A DNA stretch of 64,000 nt from Bradyrhizobium genosp. L (lineage in GTDB: Bacteria; Pseudomonadota; Alphaproteobacteria; Rhizobiales; Xanthobacteraceae), in the NCBI RefSeq assembly GCF_015624485.1, contig NZ_CP061378.1, positions 806,001 through 870,000 of the forward strand. Direction: 5' to 3'. Below, piece by piece: positions 34,452-43,079 of the stretch; the stretch's first letter is position 1; each line of letters begins with the position of its first letter. The notes under the pieces are model-generated. The model saw nothing but the letters and a program-made list of their open reading frames with translations, made no database searches and was not told where the DNA came from. The position numbers were made by a program, and so were the translations under genes.

Positions 34452-34465
34452 GGGACGCGCCTCTT

Positions 34466-34593
34466 CACCTCCCCTTGAAAAGGGGAGGTCGCTTTGCTCG
34501 CCAGAGCAAAGCGGGTGGGGATTTGCTCTCTCCGCATAGAGCATCGCCGTGGCTGACCCCCATCCCGACCTTCCCCCTTTCAGGGGGAAGGAG
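34466..34593. repeat. Dispersed repeat, family D (CACCTCCCC ... GGGGAAGG type), copy 1
   Basis: Contains CTCCCCTTGAAAAGGGGAG as a hairpin, an inner GCTTTGCTC / GAGCAAAGC pair, and a closing CTTCCCCCTTTCAGGGGGAAG hairpin-like end. It separates the AprI/Inh gene from the ECF42 unit. The element at 40327 is of the same general type. Confidence 0.75.
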
Positions 34594-34650
34594 AACGCAG
34601 ATCCGGGTTACGATGGCCAACATGGTGTCCGAAAATAATTCCCGCGCCGC

Positions 34651-34677
34651 TGTCGATCCGGCGCGCCATGGATCGTC
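34651..34677 (+). promoter_or_regulatory. Candidate ECF42-type promoter
   Basis: TGTCGA at 34651-34656 is followed by exactly 17 bases and then CGTC at 34674-34677. The TGTCGA (-35) and CGA/TC-type (-10) pair is the reported ECF42 promoter form. It lies about 55 bases upstream of the first DGPF/YciI gene, so the sigma factor encoded at 35487 probably drives its own operon. Confidence 0.6.
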
Positions 34678-34731
34678 GTCTCCCATAGCGGGCCGATTTC
34701 GCCGCCGTCCGCCGCCAACAGGAGCAATTTC

Positions 34732-35106
34732 ATGCGCTTTATGTCGATCGTCACTTCGCCCCAGCCGCCCGCCCAGCCGACCCCGGGGCTATTGGAGGCC
34801 ATGCACAAGCTCGCCGACCGCGAGATCAAGTCCGGCCGCATGATCGACAATGCCGGCCTGATGCCGCTCGCGACCGGCGCGCAGGTCCGCCTGGTCGATG
34901 GCAAGCTCAGCGTCGTCGACGGCCCCTTCGTCGAGGCCAAGGAAGTGGTCGGCGGCTACGCGATCTTCGAGCTCGGCAGCAAGGAGGAGGCGCTGGCGCT
35001 GGCGGTCGAGTTCATGCAGCTGCACAAGGATCACATGCCGGGCTGGGAAGGCACCTGCGAGGTCCGTGCCTTTGCCGGCTTCGCCGGGCGGCAGTGCGGC
35101 GGTTAA
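34732..35106 (+). CDS. YciI/DGPF-domain protein, copy 1
   Basis: A 124-residue protein with a YCII-related ferredoxin-like fold and the hallmark VVDGPFVEAKEVVGGYAIFEL (DGPF) stretch near residue 65. DGPF proteins accompany ECF42 sigma factors in conserved gene neighbourhoods; their biochemical role is unsettled. It is followed 13 bases later by a second DGPF gene and then by the sigma factor. The start ATG follows AGGAGCAATTTC. Confidence 0.85.
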   Translation: MRFMSIVTSPQPPAQPTPGLLEAMHKLADREIKSGRMIDNAGLMPLATGAQVRLVDGKLSVVDGPFVEAKEVVGGYAIFELGSKEEALALAVEFMQLHKDHMPGWEGTCEVRAFAGFAGRQCGG

Positions 35107-35119
35107 AGAGGAGGTTGCG

Positions 35120-35470
35120 ATGCGCTTCATGTACGTCCTGGTGGCCGAGAAGCCGATGCTGCCCAATCCCCCATTGAGGGAGGCGATCCAGCAACTCGCC
35201 GCGCGTGAGGTCGCGGCCGGACGCATGCTCGATACCGGCGCGCTCAAGCCGCGCACGGCGGGGGCGGAGGTGCGGATCAAGGACGGTAAGCTCACCGTCA
35301 CCGATGGCCCCTTCATGGAAGCCAAGGAAGTGGTCGGCGGCTACGCGGTCTTCGAGCTGAAGGACAAGGAGGAGGCCGTGGCGCGCGCGGTCGAGTTCAT
35401 GCAGCTTCATCTCGATCACATGCCGGACTGGGAATTGTCATGCGAGGTTCGTCCCTTCATGGACTACTGA
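35120..35470 (+). CDS. YciI/DGPF-domain protein, copy 2
   Basis: A 116-residue paralogue of the gene just upstream: both start MRFM, and both have the TDGPFMEAKEVVGGYAVFEL-type core and an EFMQLHxDHMPxWE tail. The ATG at 35120 has an excellent AGAGGAGG ribosome binding site. It lies between the first DGPF gene and the ECF42 sigma gene and is surely co-transcribed with them. The pair probably arose by tandem duplication. Confidence 0.85.
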   Translation: MRFMYVLVAEKPMLPNPPLREAIQQLAAREVAAGRMLDTGALKPRTAGAEVRIKDGKLTVTDGPFMEAKEVVGGYAVFELKDKEEAVARAVEFMQLHLDHMPDWELSCEVRPFMDY

Positions 35471-35486
35471 CGGTCGGATCGCTCGC

Positions 35487-36782
35487 ATGCCGGTGGCCGG
35501 CATGACCGAGGACGATGTCAGGCGCACCATCCTCGGTGTCTGGCGCATCGAGCAACCGCGGCTGATCACCAGCCTGTCGCGGATGCTGCGCGACGTGCCG
35601 CTTGCCGAGGATCTGACCCAGGAAACCCTGGTCGCAGCGCTCGAACACTGGCCTGCCAGCGGCGTGCCGGAGAAGCCGGGCGCCTGGCTGATGGCGACCG
35701 CCAAGCGGCGCGCGCTCGATCATCTGCGCCATGCCGGCATGCGCGCGCGGAAGCACGGCATGCTGGCGCACGATCTGGTGCGGGAGCAGGAGACCATGCC
35801 CGATTTCGATTCCGCGCTCGACGATGACATCGGCGACGAATTGCTGCGGCTGATCTTCACCGCCTGCCATCCGCTTCTCGCGCGCGAGGCGCGCGCCGCG
35901 CTGGCGCTGCGCATGATCTGCGGCCTCACCACCGAAGAGATCGCGCGCGCCTTCCTGCAGGCGGAAGCGACCATCGCCCAGCGCATCGTGCGCGCCAAGC
36001 GCACGCTGTCGGAGTCGGGCCTCGCCTATGAGACGCCGCGCGGCGAGGAATTGTCGGAGCGGCTCGCCTCGGTGCTCGAGGTCGTCTACCTCATCTTCAA
36101 CGAGGGCTACACCGCGGCAAGCGGCGACGAATGGCAGCGGCCGCAGCTTTGCAACGAGGCGCTGCGCATCGGCCGCGTGCTGACCTCGATCGCGCCGAAC
36201 GAGCCGGAAGTGCATGGGCTGCTGGCGCTGATGGAGTTCAACGCTTCGCGGATGGCCGCGCGCACCGATGCGGCGGGCGAGCCGATCCTCCTGATGGACC
36301 AGGACCGCACGCGCTGGGACCGCCTGCAGATCCGCCGCGCGCAGCTCGCGTTGGCGCGCGCCCGCGAGCTCGGCGGCGCTGGCGGTTTCTACGTATTGCA
36401 GGCCGCGCTGGTCGCCTGCCACGCCGAGGCTGAGACGCCCGCGATGACCGATTGGCGCCGCATCGCCGCGCTCTATGGCGATCTTGCCGCGCTGGTGCAA
36501 TCGCCGGTGATCGAGCTCAACCGTGCGGTGGCCGTCGGCATGGCCGACGGGCCGCTGGCGGCGCTCGCCATCGTCGACGGCCTCGCGCACGAGCCAGCGT
36601 TGAAGTCCTACCATTTGCTGCCGAGCGTGCGTGGCGACCTGCTGCTGAAACTGAGCCGCTTCGACGAGGCCCACGCAGCATTCGAGGCCGCCGCCGCACT
36701 CGCCGGCAACACCCGCGAGCGCGATCTGCTGCAACGTCGCGGGGCCGCAGCGGAGAAAGCTGCACGAGCCGAAGTGAGGTGA
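35487..36782 (+). CDS. ECF42-type RNA polymerase sigma factor with C-terminal extension
   Basis: A 431-residue sigma factor, far longer than ordinary ECF sigma factors. Region 2 is seen in VPLAEDLTQETLVAALEHW, and region 4 in LTTEEIARAFLQAEATIAQR with IVRAKRTL. The remaining ~230 residues form a helical TPR-like domain (for example LNRAVAVGMADGPLAALAIV), as in the ECF42 group, where this domain replaces an anti-sigma factor in control. Two DGPF genes precede it and a matching TGTCGA promoter lies before them. Targets beyond its own operon are unknown. Confidence 0.88.
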   Translation: MPVAGMTEDDVRRTILGVWRIEQPRLITSLSRMLRDVPLAEDLTQETLVAALEHWPASGVPEKPGAWLMATAKRRALDHLRHAGMRARKHGMLAHDLVREQETMPDFDSALDDDIGDELLRLIFTACHPLLAREARAALALRMICGLTTEEIARAFLQAEATIAQRIVRAKRTLSESGLAYETPRGEELSERLASVLEVVYLIFNEGYTAASGDEWQRPQLCNEALRIGRVLTSIAPNEPEVHGLLALMEFNASRMAARTDAAGEPILLMDQDRTRWDRLQIRRAQLALARARELGGAGGFYVLQAALVACHAEAETPAMTDWRRIAALYGDLAALVQSPVIELNRAVAVGMADGPLAALAIVDGLAHEPALKSYHLLPSVRGDLLLKLSRFDEAHAAFEAAAALAGNTRERDLLQRRGAAAEKAARAEVR

Positions 36783-36800
36783 GCACGCCTCTCAGGCTCC

Positions 36801-36832
36801 CTCCCCCCTTGCGGGGCCCCGCAAGGGGGGAG
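36801..36832. repeat. Perfect 32-base palindrome after the sigma factor gene
   Basis: The left arm CTCCCCCCTTGCGGGG is an exact inverted copy of the right arm, with no spacer. It begins 18 bases after the sigma factor stop. It can form a very stable stem in either transcript but lacks a T-run, so it may be a factor-dependent terminator, an mRNA 3' stabiliser, or a remnant of a family D repeat. Confidence 0.8.
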
Positions 36833-36961
36833 AGAACCCTCACGCCGGTGCGTCCCTTACTGCAACACTTGCGCACGAGCCGTGCAGCCTCGCGTCCGCG
36901 CTTCCGACTTAAATCGATGCCATGCTCGATCGACGATCATCGCACCAGGAGCCGCGATCAC

Positions 36962-37348
36962 ATGACCAAGCCATCTGTGCTGGCGATCGGCCTTGATCCG
37001 GCCGTCGTCAATCTCTCCGCGTTCCCGCAATTCACGCCCGAACTGGTGCGCAGCTACATCGACGCGCAAATCGAGGGGCTGCGCACGCTCGGCTATGACG
37101 CCGACAGCTGCCTCACCGATCTCGGCGACACCGCGGAAGCCGTGACGGCTACGGCGCTCAACGCGAGGCGTTACGATTGCGTCGTGATCGGTGCCGGCCT
37201 GCGCGAGTCGCCGGAGCGGCTGCTGCTGTTCGAAAAGATCCTCAATCTGGTGCATCGCCTGGCTCCCGATGCGTGCATCTGCTTCAACACCAACCCGGCC
37301 GATACCGCAGCGGCAGTACAACGCTGGGTCAAGCCCTCGCGAGAGTGA
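36962..37348 (+). CDS. Conserved hypothetical protein (128 aa)
   Basis: A small soluble alpha/beta protein beginning MTKPSVLAIGLDPAVVNLSA. Alternating strand-helix pattern (VLAIGLDP, YDCVVIGAGLRE, DACICFNTNP) suggests a Rossmann-like or response-regulator-like fold, but no catalytic motif stands out. The ATG at 36962 fits the start of the fold, with CAGGAG upstream; the frame stays open over 500 bases further upstream inside the sigma gene, which I ignore. Function unknown. Confidence 0.65.
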   Translation: MTKPSVLAIGLDPAVVNLSAFPQFTPELVRSYIDAQIEGLRTLGYDADSCLTDLGDTAEAVTATALNARRYDCVVIGAGLRESPERLLLFEKILNLVHRLAPDACICFNTNPADTAAAVQRWVKPSRE

Positions 37349-37617
37349 GCTTCCGACCGGGCGACCCGGTACGACGCGGCCCATCGGCTCAAGCACCGCC
37401 GCGTCTGGAATACTGGATCACCCGCATGCCGCATGCGCTGGTGATGACACCACCTTCGTTGAAGCACGCCATTTCAAGCGACCGCGGGACGCATGCTTCG
37501 GGCTACCCTTTGCCGGCCCGATCTTCTATGGTGGCCGTTCGGTGCGCGGCCGGCGCGCATGATAAATCCACGATATCAAAGGCTTAAGGTTTCGGATCGG
37601 AGCCTTTGGAGGGCGGT

Positions 37618-39036
37618 TTGACGCGGTATATTTCGACCAGGGGCGAAGCCCCGAGCCTCGGCTTCTGCGACGTGATGCTGACCGGGCTCGCCCGCGACGG
37701 CGGGCTCTACGTGCCCGAGACCTGGCCGCAATTGTCGGCGGAGACCATCGCCTCCTTGTTCGGCCGGCCCTACTGGGAGGTCGCGGTCGAGATCATCCGC
37801 CCGTTCGTTGCCGGCGAGATCTCGGATGCCGAGCTCGGCCGCATGGCCAACGAGGCCTATGCCACGTTCCGCCATCCCGCCGTGGTGCCGCTCGACCAGA
37901 TCGGGCCGAACCAGTTCTTGCTCGAGCTGTTCCATGGCCCGACCCTGGCGTTCAAGGACGTCGCGATGCAGCTGATCTCGCGGCTGATGGATCACGTGCT
38001 CGCCAAGCGCGCCGAGCGCACCACCATCGTGGTCGCGACCTCCGGCGACACCGGCGGCGCTGCGGTCGAGGCCTTCGCGGGGCTCGACAATGTCGATCTC
38101 GTGGTGCTGTTCCCGAACGGCCGCATCTCCGAGGTGCAGCGGCGCATGATGACGACGACGGGCGCCGCCAATGTCCACGCGCTCGCGGTCGAAGGTACGT
38201 TCGACGATTGCCAGGCGCTGGTGAAGGCGATGTTCAACAACCATCGCTTCCGCGACAGCGTCGCGTTGTCGGGCGTCAACTCGATCAACTGGGCGCGCAT
38301 CGTGGCGCAGGTGGTCTACTACTTCACCTCGGCGGTCGCGCTCGGCTCGCCCTCGCGCAAGGTCGACTTCACCGTACCGACGGGCAATTTCGGCGATATC
38401 TTCGCGGGCTATGTCGCCAAGCGCATGGGCCTGCCGATCCGTTCGCTGCGCATCGCCGCCAATGTCAACGACATCCTGGCGCGGACGCTGAAGACCGGCA
38501 TCTACGAGGTCCGCGAAGTCCATGCCACGACGTCGCCCTCGATGGACATCCAGGTGTCCTCGAATTTCGAGCGGCTGCTGTTCGAGGCGAGCGGCCGCGA
38601 CGCCGCGCAGGTCCGCCGGCTGATGGATTCGCTCAAGCAATCGGGCCGCTTCGTGCTGCCGGACGCGACGCTCGCCGCCGTGCGCAAGGATTTCGACGCC
38701 GGCCGTGCCGACGAGACCGAGACCGCGGCTGCGATCCGCGCCGCCTGGCGCGAGGCCGGCGATCTGGTCGACCCGCACACGGCCGTGGCGCTCGCGGTCG
38801 CCGACCGCGACACCGCGGAGACCAAGATCCCCAACATCGTGCTGTCGACCGCGCATCCGGCGAAATTCCCCGACGCGGTCGAAGCCGCCTGCGGGGTGCG
38901 CCCGCAACTGCCGGCCTGGCTCGGTGGCCTGATGAGCAAGTCCGAACATATGACTGTGACGAAGAACGATTCCGCCGAGATCGAGCGCTTCGTGCTGTCG
39001 GTCAGCCGCGCCGCCAAGCAGGGAGCCATCGGATGA
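37618..39036 (+). CDS. thrC: Threonine synthase
   Basis: A PLP enzyme of 472 residues that makes threonine from O-phosphohomoserine. It has the family start YISTRGEAPSLGFCDVMLTG, the PLP lysine in HGPTLAFKDVAMQ (about 105-117), VVATSGDTGGAAVEAF, and the phosphate-binding PTGNFGDIFAGYVA. The start is taken as TTG at 37618, with GGAGGG 3-5 bases upstream; an in-frame TTG four codons earlier overlaps that site and is less likely. The stop overlaps the start of the M16 protease gene, a pairing often kept in rhizobia. Confidence 0.92.
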   Translation: MTRYISTRGEAPSLGFCDVMLTGLARDGGLYVPETWPQLSAETIASLFGRPYWEVAVEIIRPFVAGEISDAELGRMANEAYATFRHPAVVPLDQIGPNQFLLELFHGPTLAFKDVAMQLISRLMDHVLAKRAERTTIVVATSGDTGGAAVEAFAGLDNVDLVVLFPNGRISEVQRRMMTTTGAANVHALAVEGTFDDCQALVKAMFNNHRFRDSVALSGVNSINWARIVAQVVYYFTSAVALGSPSRKVDFTVPTGNFGDIFAGYVAKRMGLPIRSLRIAANVNDILARTLKTGIYEVREVHATTSPSMDIQVSSNFERLLFEASGRDAAQVRRLMDSLKQSGRFVLPDATLAAVRKDFDAGRADETETAAAIRAAWREAGDLVDPHTAVALAVADRDTAETKIPNIVLSTAHPAKFPDAVEAACGVRPQLPAWLGGLMSKSEHMTVTKNDSAEIERFVLSVSRAAKQGAIG

Positions 39037-40322
39037 GCGTCGAGATCACCAAACTTCCGAGCGGGCTCACCATCGTCACCGACAGCATGCCGCATCTGGA
39101 GACCGCCGCGCTCGGCGTCTGGGCCGGGGTCGGCGGCCGCGACGAGAAGCCCAACGAGCACGGCATCTCGCATCTGCTCGAGCACATGGCGTTCAAGGGC
39201 ACCACGCGGCGTTCCTCGCGCGAGATCGTCGAGGAGATCGAGGCGGTCGGCGGTGACCTCAACGCCGGCACCTCGACCGAGACCACGGCCTATTATGCGC
39301 GGGTGATGAAGGCCGACGTGCCGCTGGCGCTCGACGTGCTCTCCGACATCCTCGCCAACCCGTCCTTCGTGCCCGATGAACTCGAGCGCGAGAAGAGCGT
39401 GATCGTGCAGGAGATCGGTGCCGCGCAGGACACCCCCGACGATGTCGTGTTCGAGCATCTCAACGAGCTCTGCTATCCGGACCAGCCGATGGGCCGCTCG
39501 CTGCTCGGCACCGCCAAGACGCTGAAGAGTTTCGACCGCGACATGCTGCGCGGCTACCTCTCGACGCACTACCGCGCGCCCGACATGGTGGTGGCCGCCG
39601 CCGGCGCCGTCGACCACACGCGCATCGTCGAGGACGTGACGCAAAGGTTTGCCAGCTTCGACGCCACGCCGGCGCCGAAGCCGCAAACCGCGATGTTCGG
39701 CAAGGGCGGCTCCCGCGTGGTGCATCGCGATCTGGAGCAGGCGCATCTGACGCTGGCGCTCGAGGGCGTGCCGCAGGCCGATCTGTCGCTGTTCTCGCTG
39801 CAGGTCTTCACCAACATCCTCGGCGGCGGGATGTCCTCGCGGCTGTTCCAGGAGGTCCGCGAGAAGCGCGGGCTGTGCTACTCGATCTACTCGTTCCACG
39901 CGCCCTACAGCGACACCGGGTTCTTCGGGCTCTACACCGGGACCGATCCCGCCGATGCGCCGGAAATGATGGAAGTCATCGTCGACGTCATCAACGACGC
40001 GGTGGAAACCCTGACCGAGGCCGAGATCGCCCGCGCCAAGGCGCAGATGAAGGCCGGCCTGCTGATGGCGCTGGAAAGCTGCTCGGCCCGGGCCGAGCAA
40101 TTGGCACGGCACGTGCTAGCTTATGGCCGGCCGCAGACGGTCGACGAGCTGGTGGCGCGGATCGATGCTGTCAGCGTCGAATCGAGCCGCAATGCCGCCC
40201 GTGCGCTGTTGTCGCGCAGCCGGCCCGCCGTCGTCGCGCTCGGCAGCGGCAGGGGTCTGGACACGGCGGTGGCTTTTGCGGAAGGATTGACCAAGTCGAA
40301 GGCAAAGACGCTGCTGCATTGA
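39033..40322 (+). CDS. M16-family zinc metalloprotease (processing-peptidase-like)
   Basis: A 429-residue peptidase related to mitochondrial processing peptidase beta. The inverted zinc motif HLLEHMAFKG (H-x-x-E-H) lies at about residue 46, with the downstream glutamate in VIVQEIGAAQDTPDD. The second half contains the MSSRLFQEVREKRGLCYSI region that contacts substrate. Members of this type degrade small peptides or process exported ones. The ATG at 39033 overlaps the threonine synthase stop; an apparently longer frame upstream is within thrC and is not used. Confidence 0.88.
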   Translation: MSVEITKLPSGLTIVTDSMPHLETAALGVWAGVGGRDEKPNEHGISHLLEHMAFKGTTRRSSREIVEEIEAVGGDLNAGTSTETTAYYARVMKADVPLALDVLSDILANPSFVPDELEREKSVIVQEIGAAQDTPDDVVFEHLNELCYPDQPMGRSLLGTAKTLKSFDRDMLRGYLSTHYRAPDMVVAAAGAVDHTRIVEDVTQRFASFDATPAPKPQTAMFGKGGSRVVHRDLEQAHLTLALEGVPQADLSLFSLQVFTNILGGGMSSRLFQEVREKRGLCYSIYSFHAPYSDTGFFGLYTGTDPADAPEMMEVIVDVINDAVETLTEAEIARAKAQMKAGLLMALESCSARAEQLARHVLAYGRPQTVDELVARIDAVSVESSRNAARALLSRSRPAVVALGSGRGLDTAVAFAEGLTKSKAKTLLH

Positions 40323-40326
40323 AGTT

Positions 40327-40452
40327 CACCTCTCCCCGCCTGCGGGGAGAGGTCGGATTGCGGAGCAATCCGGGTGAGGGACTCTCCGCGAGTCTGCTTT
40401 GCGGAGAAACCCCTCACCCCAACCCTCTCCCCGCAAGGGCGGGGCGAGGGGG
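40327..40452. repeat. Dispersed repeat, family D-like (CTCTCCCCGC...GCGGGGAGAG), copy 2
   Basis: Opens with the hairpin CTCTCCCCGCCTGCGGGGAG, then GGATTGCGGAGCAATCC as an inner hairpin, and closes with a CTCTCCCCGCAAGGGCGGGG-type arm. It starts 5 bases after the M16 protease stop and ends before the acetyltransferase gene. Confidence 0.85.
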
Positions 40453-40475
40453 AAGTCGCGGGGGAGTAGTGGGCC

Positions 40476-41063
40476 ATGGCCCTGTTTCGTTTGCCATCCA
40501 GCGGACCGGCTGCCTTGATGCCGCGCGGTCACGGGCTGTTGCTGCGCGCACCGACGATGTCGGACTTTCCGCAATGGGCGCAGCTGCGCGAATCCAGCCG
40601 CGCCTATCTCACGCCCTGGGAGCCGATCTGGCCGTCGGACGACCTGACCCGCTCCGGCTTCCGCCGCCGGCTGCGGCGCTACGCGGAGGACATCGGGGCC
40701 GACCGCTCCTATCCGTTCATCGTCTTCCGCGAATCGGATGGGGTGATGATCGGCGGCATCACGCTCGCCAATGTCCGCCGCGGCATCGTGCAGGCCGGCA
40801 CCATCGGTTACTGGGTCGGCCAGCCCCATGCGCATCGCGGCTACATGACCACGGCGCTGCGGGTGCTGCTGCCGTCGCTGTTCGGCGAGCTCAATCTGCA
40901 TCGCATCGAGGCCGCCTGCATCCCCTCCAATGGGCCGTCGATCCGGGTGCTGGAGAAATGCGGCTTCACCCGGGAAGGGCTGGCGCGGCGCTATCTCTGC
41001 ATCAACGGGATCTGGCAGGACCATCTGTTGTTCGGCCTGCTGCATGAGGATTTTCGCGGCTGA
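40476..41063 (+). CDS. GNAT-family N-acetyltransferase (RimJ/RimL-like)
   Basis: A 195-residue acetyltransferase. The acetyl-CoA binding region is GTIGYWVGQPHAHRGYMTTA, and the C-terminal half has the RimJ-type NLHRIEAACIPSNGPSIRVL and EKCGFTREGLARRYL motifs. RimJ/RimL proteins acetylate N-termini of ribosomal proteins, though many relatives act on small molecules. Following the threonine synthase and M16 protease genes is a conserved rhizobial order. The substrate is not determined. Confidence 0.87.
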   Translation: MALFRLPSSGPAALMPRGHGLLLRAPTMSDFPQWAQLRESSRAYLTPWEPIWPSDDLTRSGFRRRLRRYAEDIGADRSYPFIVFRESDGVMIGGITLANVRRGIVQAGTIGYWVGQPHAHRGYMTTALRVLLPSLFGELNLHRIEAACIPSNGPSIRVLEKCGFTREGLARRYLCINGIWQDHLLFGLLHEDFRG

Positions 41064-41171
41064 TGGTACGCCTTTTGGCTGACCCCTGCGCATCCGAAGT
41101 GCCTTGGCTTCGCCGCCATTACCCTGTTATTTCGCCCGCTGAATTGGGAACCGGAGGCTACTGAAAAAGAG

Positions 41172-41825
41172 ATGGGCGACAGAGGCGTGAGCAGGCTTGC
41201 GGTTGCGGCTGTGGTGTCGATCGGGCTCGGCTGCGGATTATGGGCGTCCGCGGCGTCCGCGCAGTCGTTGAGCGACCGCTTCAAGAGCCTGTTCGGCGGC
41301 GGCTCCTCGGATTCCGACAAAGCGGCCGCGCCGAGGGCGCCGGCCCAGCTCGATGACAGTGCCGCCGAACTGACCTGTCCGCCGGTGCAGGTGCGCGCCG
41401 GCGCCTCGACCTATGCCGTGGCCAACCCCGGCAAGGACGCGGTCGGCAACGACATCAAGTTCCTGGCCTCGATCACCAAGATGGCGCGGCAATGCAGCCT
41501 GAACAGCGGCCAGATCGTCGCCAAGATCGGCATCCAGGGCCGGGTGATCGTGGGGCCGGCAGGCGCCCCGCCGACCATCGAGGTGCCGTTGCGCGTCGCC
41601 GTGGTGCGCGGCGGCGTCGGCGAGAAGACCATCATGACCAAGGCCTACACGACCGCGGTCCAGGTCGACGAGAGCGGCAGCGTGCCGTTCAGCCTGGTCG
41701 CCGAGGACGTCGCCTATCCGGCGCCGTCGGCAGCGGAGAACGACGACTACGTGTTCTATGTCGGCTTCGACCCGCAGGCCCTGAAGCCCGAGCCGAAGCC
41801 GCGCGCGCCCCACAAGAAGAAATAG
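41172..41825 (+). CDS. Exported hypothetical protein (217 aa)
   Basis: A secreted or periplasmic protein with a signal peptide (VAAVVSIGLGCGLWASAASA, then QSLSD). A Ser/Gly/Ala-rich linker leads to a beta-rich core with two conserved-looking cysteines (ELTCPPVQV and ARQCSLNSG), and the tail is lysine-rich. It may be a small lipid- or envelope-associated protein, but I recognise no named family. A strong terminator follows 28 bases after the stop. Confidence 0.7.
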   Translation: MGDRGVSRLAVAAVVSIGLGCGLWASAASAQSLSDRFKSLFGGGSSDSDKAAAPRAPAQLDDSAAELTCPPVQVRAGASTYAVANPGKDAVGNDIKFLASITKMARQCSLNSGQIVAKIGIQGRVIVGPAGAPPTIEVPLRVAVVRGGVGEKTIMTKAYTTAVQVDESGSVPFSLVAEDVAYPAPSAAENDDYVFYVGFDPQALKPEPKPRAPHKKK

Positions 41826-41852
41826 CGCCGTATCGCGGCCGCCTCGACAAAC

Positions 41853-41887
41853 AAAAGGCCGGCGCGATCGTCTCGCGCCGGCCTTTT
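41853..41887. terminator. Bidirectional intrinsic terminator
   Basis: A perfect 15-base stem (AAAAGGCCGGCGCGA and its complement) with a 5-base loop. Read in either direction it ends in TTTT, so it can stop the exported-protein gene from the left and the ATP synthase F0 operon from the right. Confidence 0.9.
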
Positions 41888-41905
41888 GCTTTGGTTGGAT
41901 TTGCC

Positions 41906-42391
41906 TCAGTTCAGCTTCGAGCGAACCTCGGCGATGCCCTTGCCGACGAGGTCGTCGGCGACCGGGCCTTTGACCGACTGCGACAGGATGGTCGATGCGG
42001 CGGCGACCGCGGCATTGGCCGCGGCGGCACGGACGTCGGCGACAGCCTGGGCCTCGGCGAGGGCGATCTTGCTCTCGGCGGTCTTGGTCCGCCGCGCGAC
42101 AAAATCCTCCATCTTGGTCTTGGCCTCGGCCGCGATCCGCTCGGCTTCCGCCTTGGCGCTCGCGATGATGTCCTGGGCCTCGCGCTCGGCGCTGGCACGG
42201 CGGGCCTTGTACTCGCCGAGCAGTTTGTTGGCCTCGTCCTTCAGGCGGCGGGCATCGTCCAGTTCGGCCTTGATGCGTTCGGCGCGATGATCGAGCGCGG
42301 TCAACAGCGTGCGATGGACGCCGAGATAGGCGAACACGATCATCAGAACGACGAAGGCAACCGCAACCCAGGTTTCCGGTTCGTAAAGCAT
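41906..42391 (-). CDS. atpF: ATP synthase F0 subunit b
   Basis: A 161-residue stator subunit. One N-terminal membrane segment ([17 protein letters not shown], about residues 9-25) is followed by a long charged, alanine-rich helix that dimerises and reaches to F1. It holds the peripheral stalk together with b'. It is the last gene of the I-a-c-b'-b cluster, 4 bases after b', and ends shortly before the bidirectional terminator. Confidence 0.93.
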   Translation of the reverse strand: MLYEPETWVAVAFVVLMIVFAYLGVHRTLLTALDHRAERIKAELDDARRLKDEANKLLGEYKARRASAEREAQDIIASAKAEAERIAAEAKTKMEDFVARRTKTAESKIALAEAQAVADVRAAAANAAVAAASTILSQSVKGPVADDLVGKGIAEVRSKLN

Positions 42392-42395
42392 CCGA

Positions 42396-42962
42396 CTATC
42401 CCTTCAGCGAAGCGTCGACGGCGCTGTTCACCGCAGCCGCATCCGGCGTCACGCCGGCGAGCTGCTGGACGATGGCGCCGGCGGCATCCGCCGCGATGCC
42501 GCGGACGTTGCTCATGGCGCTGGTCCGGGTCGTTGCGATCTGCTTCTCGGCGTCGGCGAGCTTCACGGCCAGCTTGTCCTCCAGCGCCTTGCGCTCGGCT
42601 TCCGAGGCCGCGTTCAGCTTCTCGCGGGTCTCGTTGCCGATCGCCTGCGCGTTGGCGCGTGCATTGGCCAGTTCGGTCTCATAGGCCTTCAGCGCCGCGT
42701 CGGACTCGTCCTTCAGCTTCTGCGCTTCGGCCAGGTCGCCTTCGATCTTGTTCTGTCGTGCGTCGATGGTGCCACCGACGCGCGGCAGCGCGATCTTCGA
42801 CACGATCAGGTAGAGCGCGACGAACGCGATCGCCAGCGACACCAATTGCGAGGCGAAATTGGAGGAATCGAACGGTGGAAAGGCTCCGCCGTGATGTCCG
42901 CCATCGGCCTCGGTGTGGGCACCGGCGTCGTGGCCTTTTGCCTCGCCATGACTTTCAGCCAT
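42396..42962 (-). CDS. atpG: ATP synthase F0 subunit b'
   Basis: A 188-residue stator subunit of the b' type found in photosynthetic bacteria and alphaproteobacteria. A histidine/glycine-rich N-terminus (about 30 residues) precedes one membrane segment ([20 protein letters not shown]), then the long helical domain. It pairs with subunit b in the peripheral stalk. The start ATG has CAGGAG upstream. The naming of b' varies (atpG, atpX, atpF2); the identity of the subunit is clear. Confidence 0.92.
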   Translation of the reverse strand: MAESHGEAKGHDAGAHTEADGGHHGGAFPPFDSSNFASQLVSLAIAFVALYLIVSKIALPRVGGTIDARQNKIEGDLAEAQKLKDESDAALKAYETELANARANAQAIGNETREKLNAASEAERKALEDKLAVKLADAEKQIATTRTSAMSNVRGIAADAAGAIVQQLAGVTPDAAAVNSAVDASLKG

Positions 42963-43020
42963 GGTGTTCTCCTGTTGCTGTCAAACGCGCCGCCCTTGGG
43001 ACGACCTTTGGGCGACGCGA

Positions 43021-43074
43021 CGGGTTACCGCAGGGCGGAACCGGGTTACCGCCAGAGCGGAACCGGGTTGCCGC
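43021..43074 (-). repeat. Tandem hairpin repeats between atpE and the b' gene
   Basis: A unit of 21-22 bases starting CGGGTTACCGC is repeated nearly three times. Two copies fold as stems in the operon mRNA: 43034-43053 (GGCGG.AACC.GGTT.CCGCC on the minus strand) and 43057-43074 (GCGG.AACC.GGTT.CCGC), each with one bulged base and a tiny loop. They begin 6 bases after the subunit c stop, a position suited to protecting the c-subunit message or partly stopping transcription. Confidence 0.75.
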
Positions 43075-43079
43075 TCGGA

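Noticed and set aside
36452..36961. Upstream extension of the 128-aa hypothetical protein
   Set aside because: The open frame runs back through the sigma factor gene and a perfect palindrome; the ATG at 36962 marks the start of protein-like sequence.
37349..37617. Possible gene or pseudogene between the 128-aa protein and threonine synthase
   Set aside because: Several short frames exist, but none has a ribosome binding site with protein-like composition or a recognised fragment.
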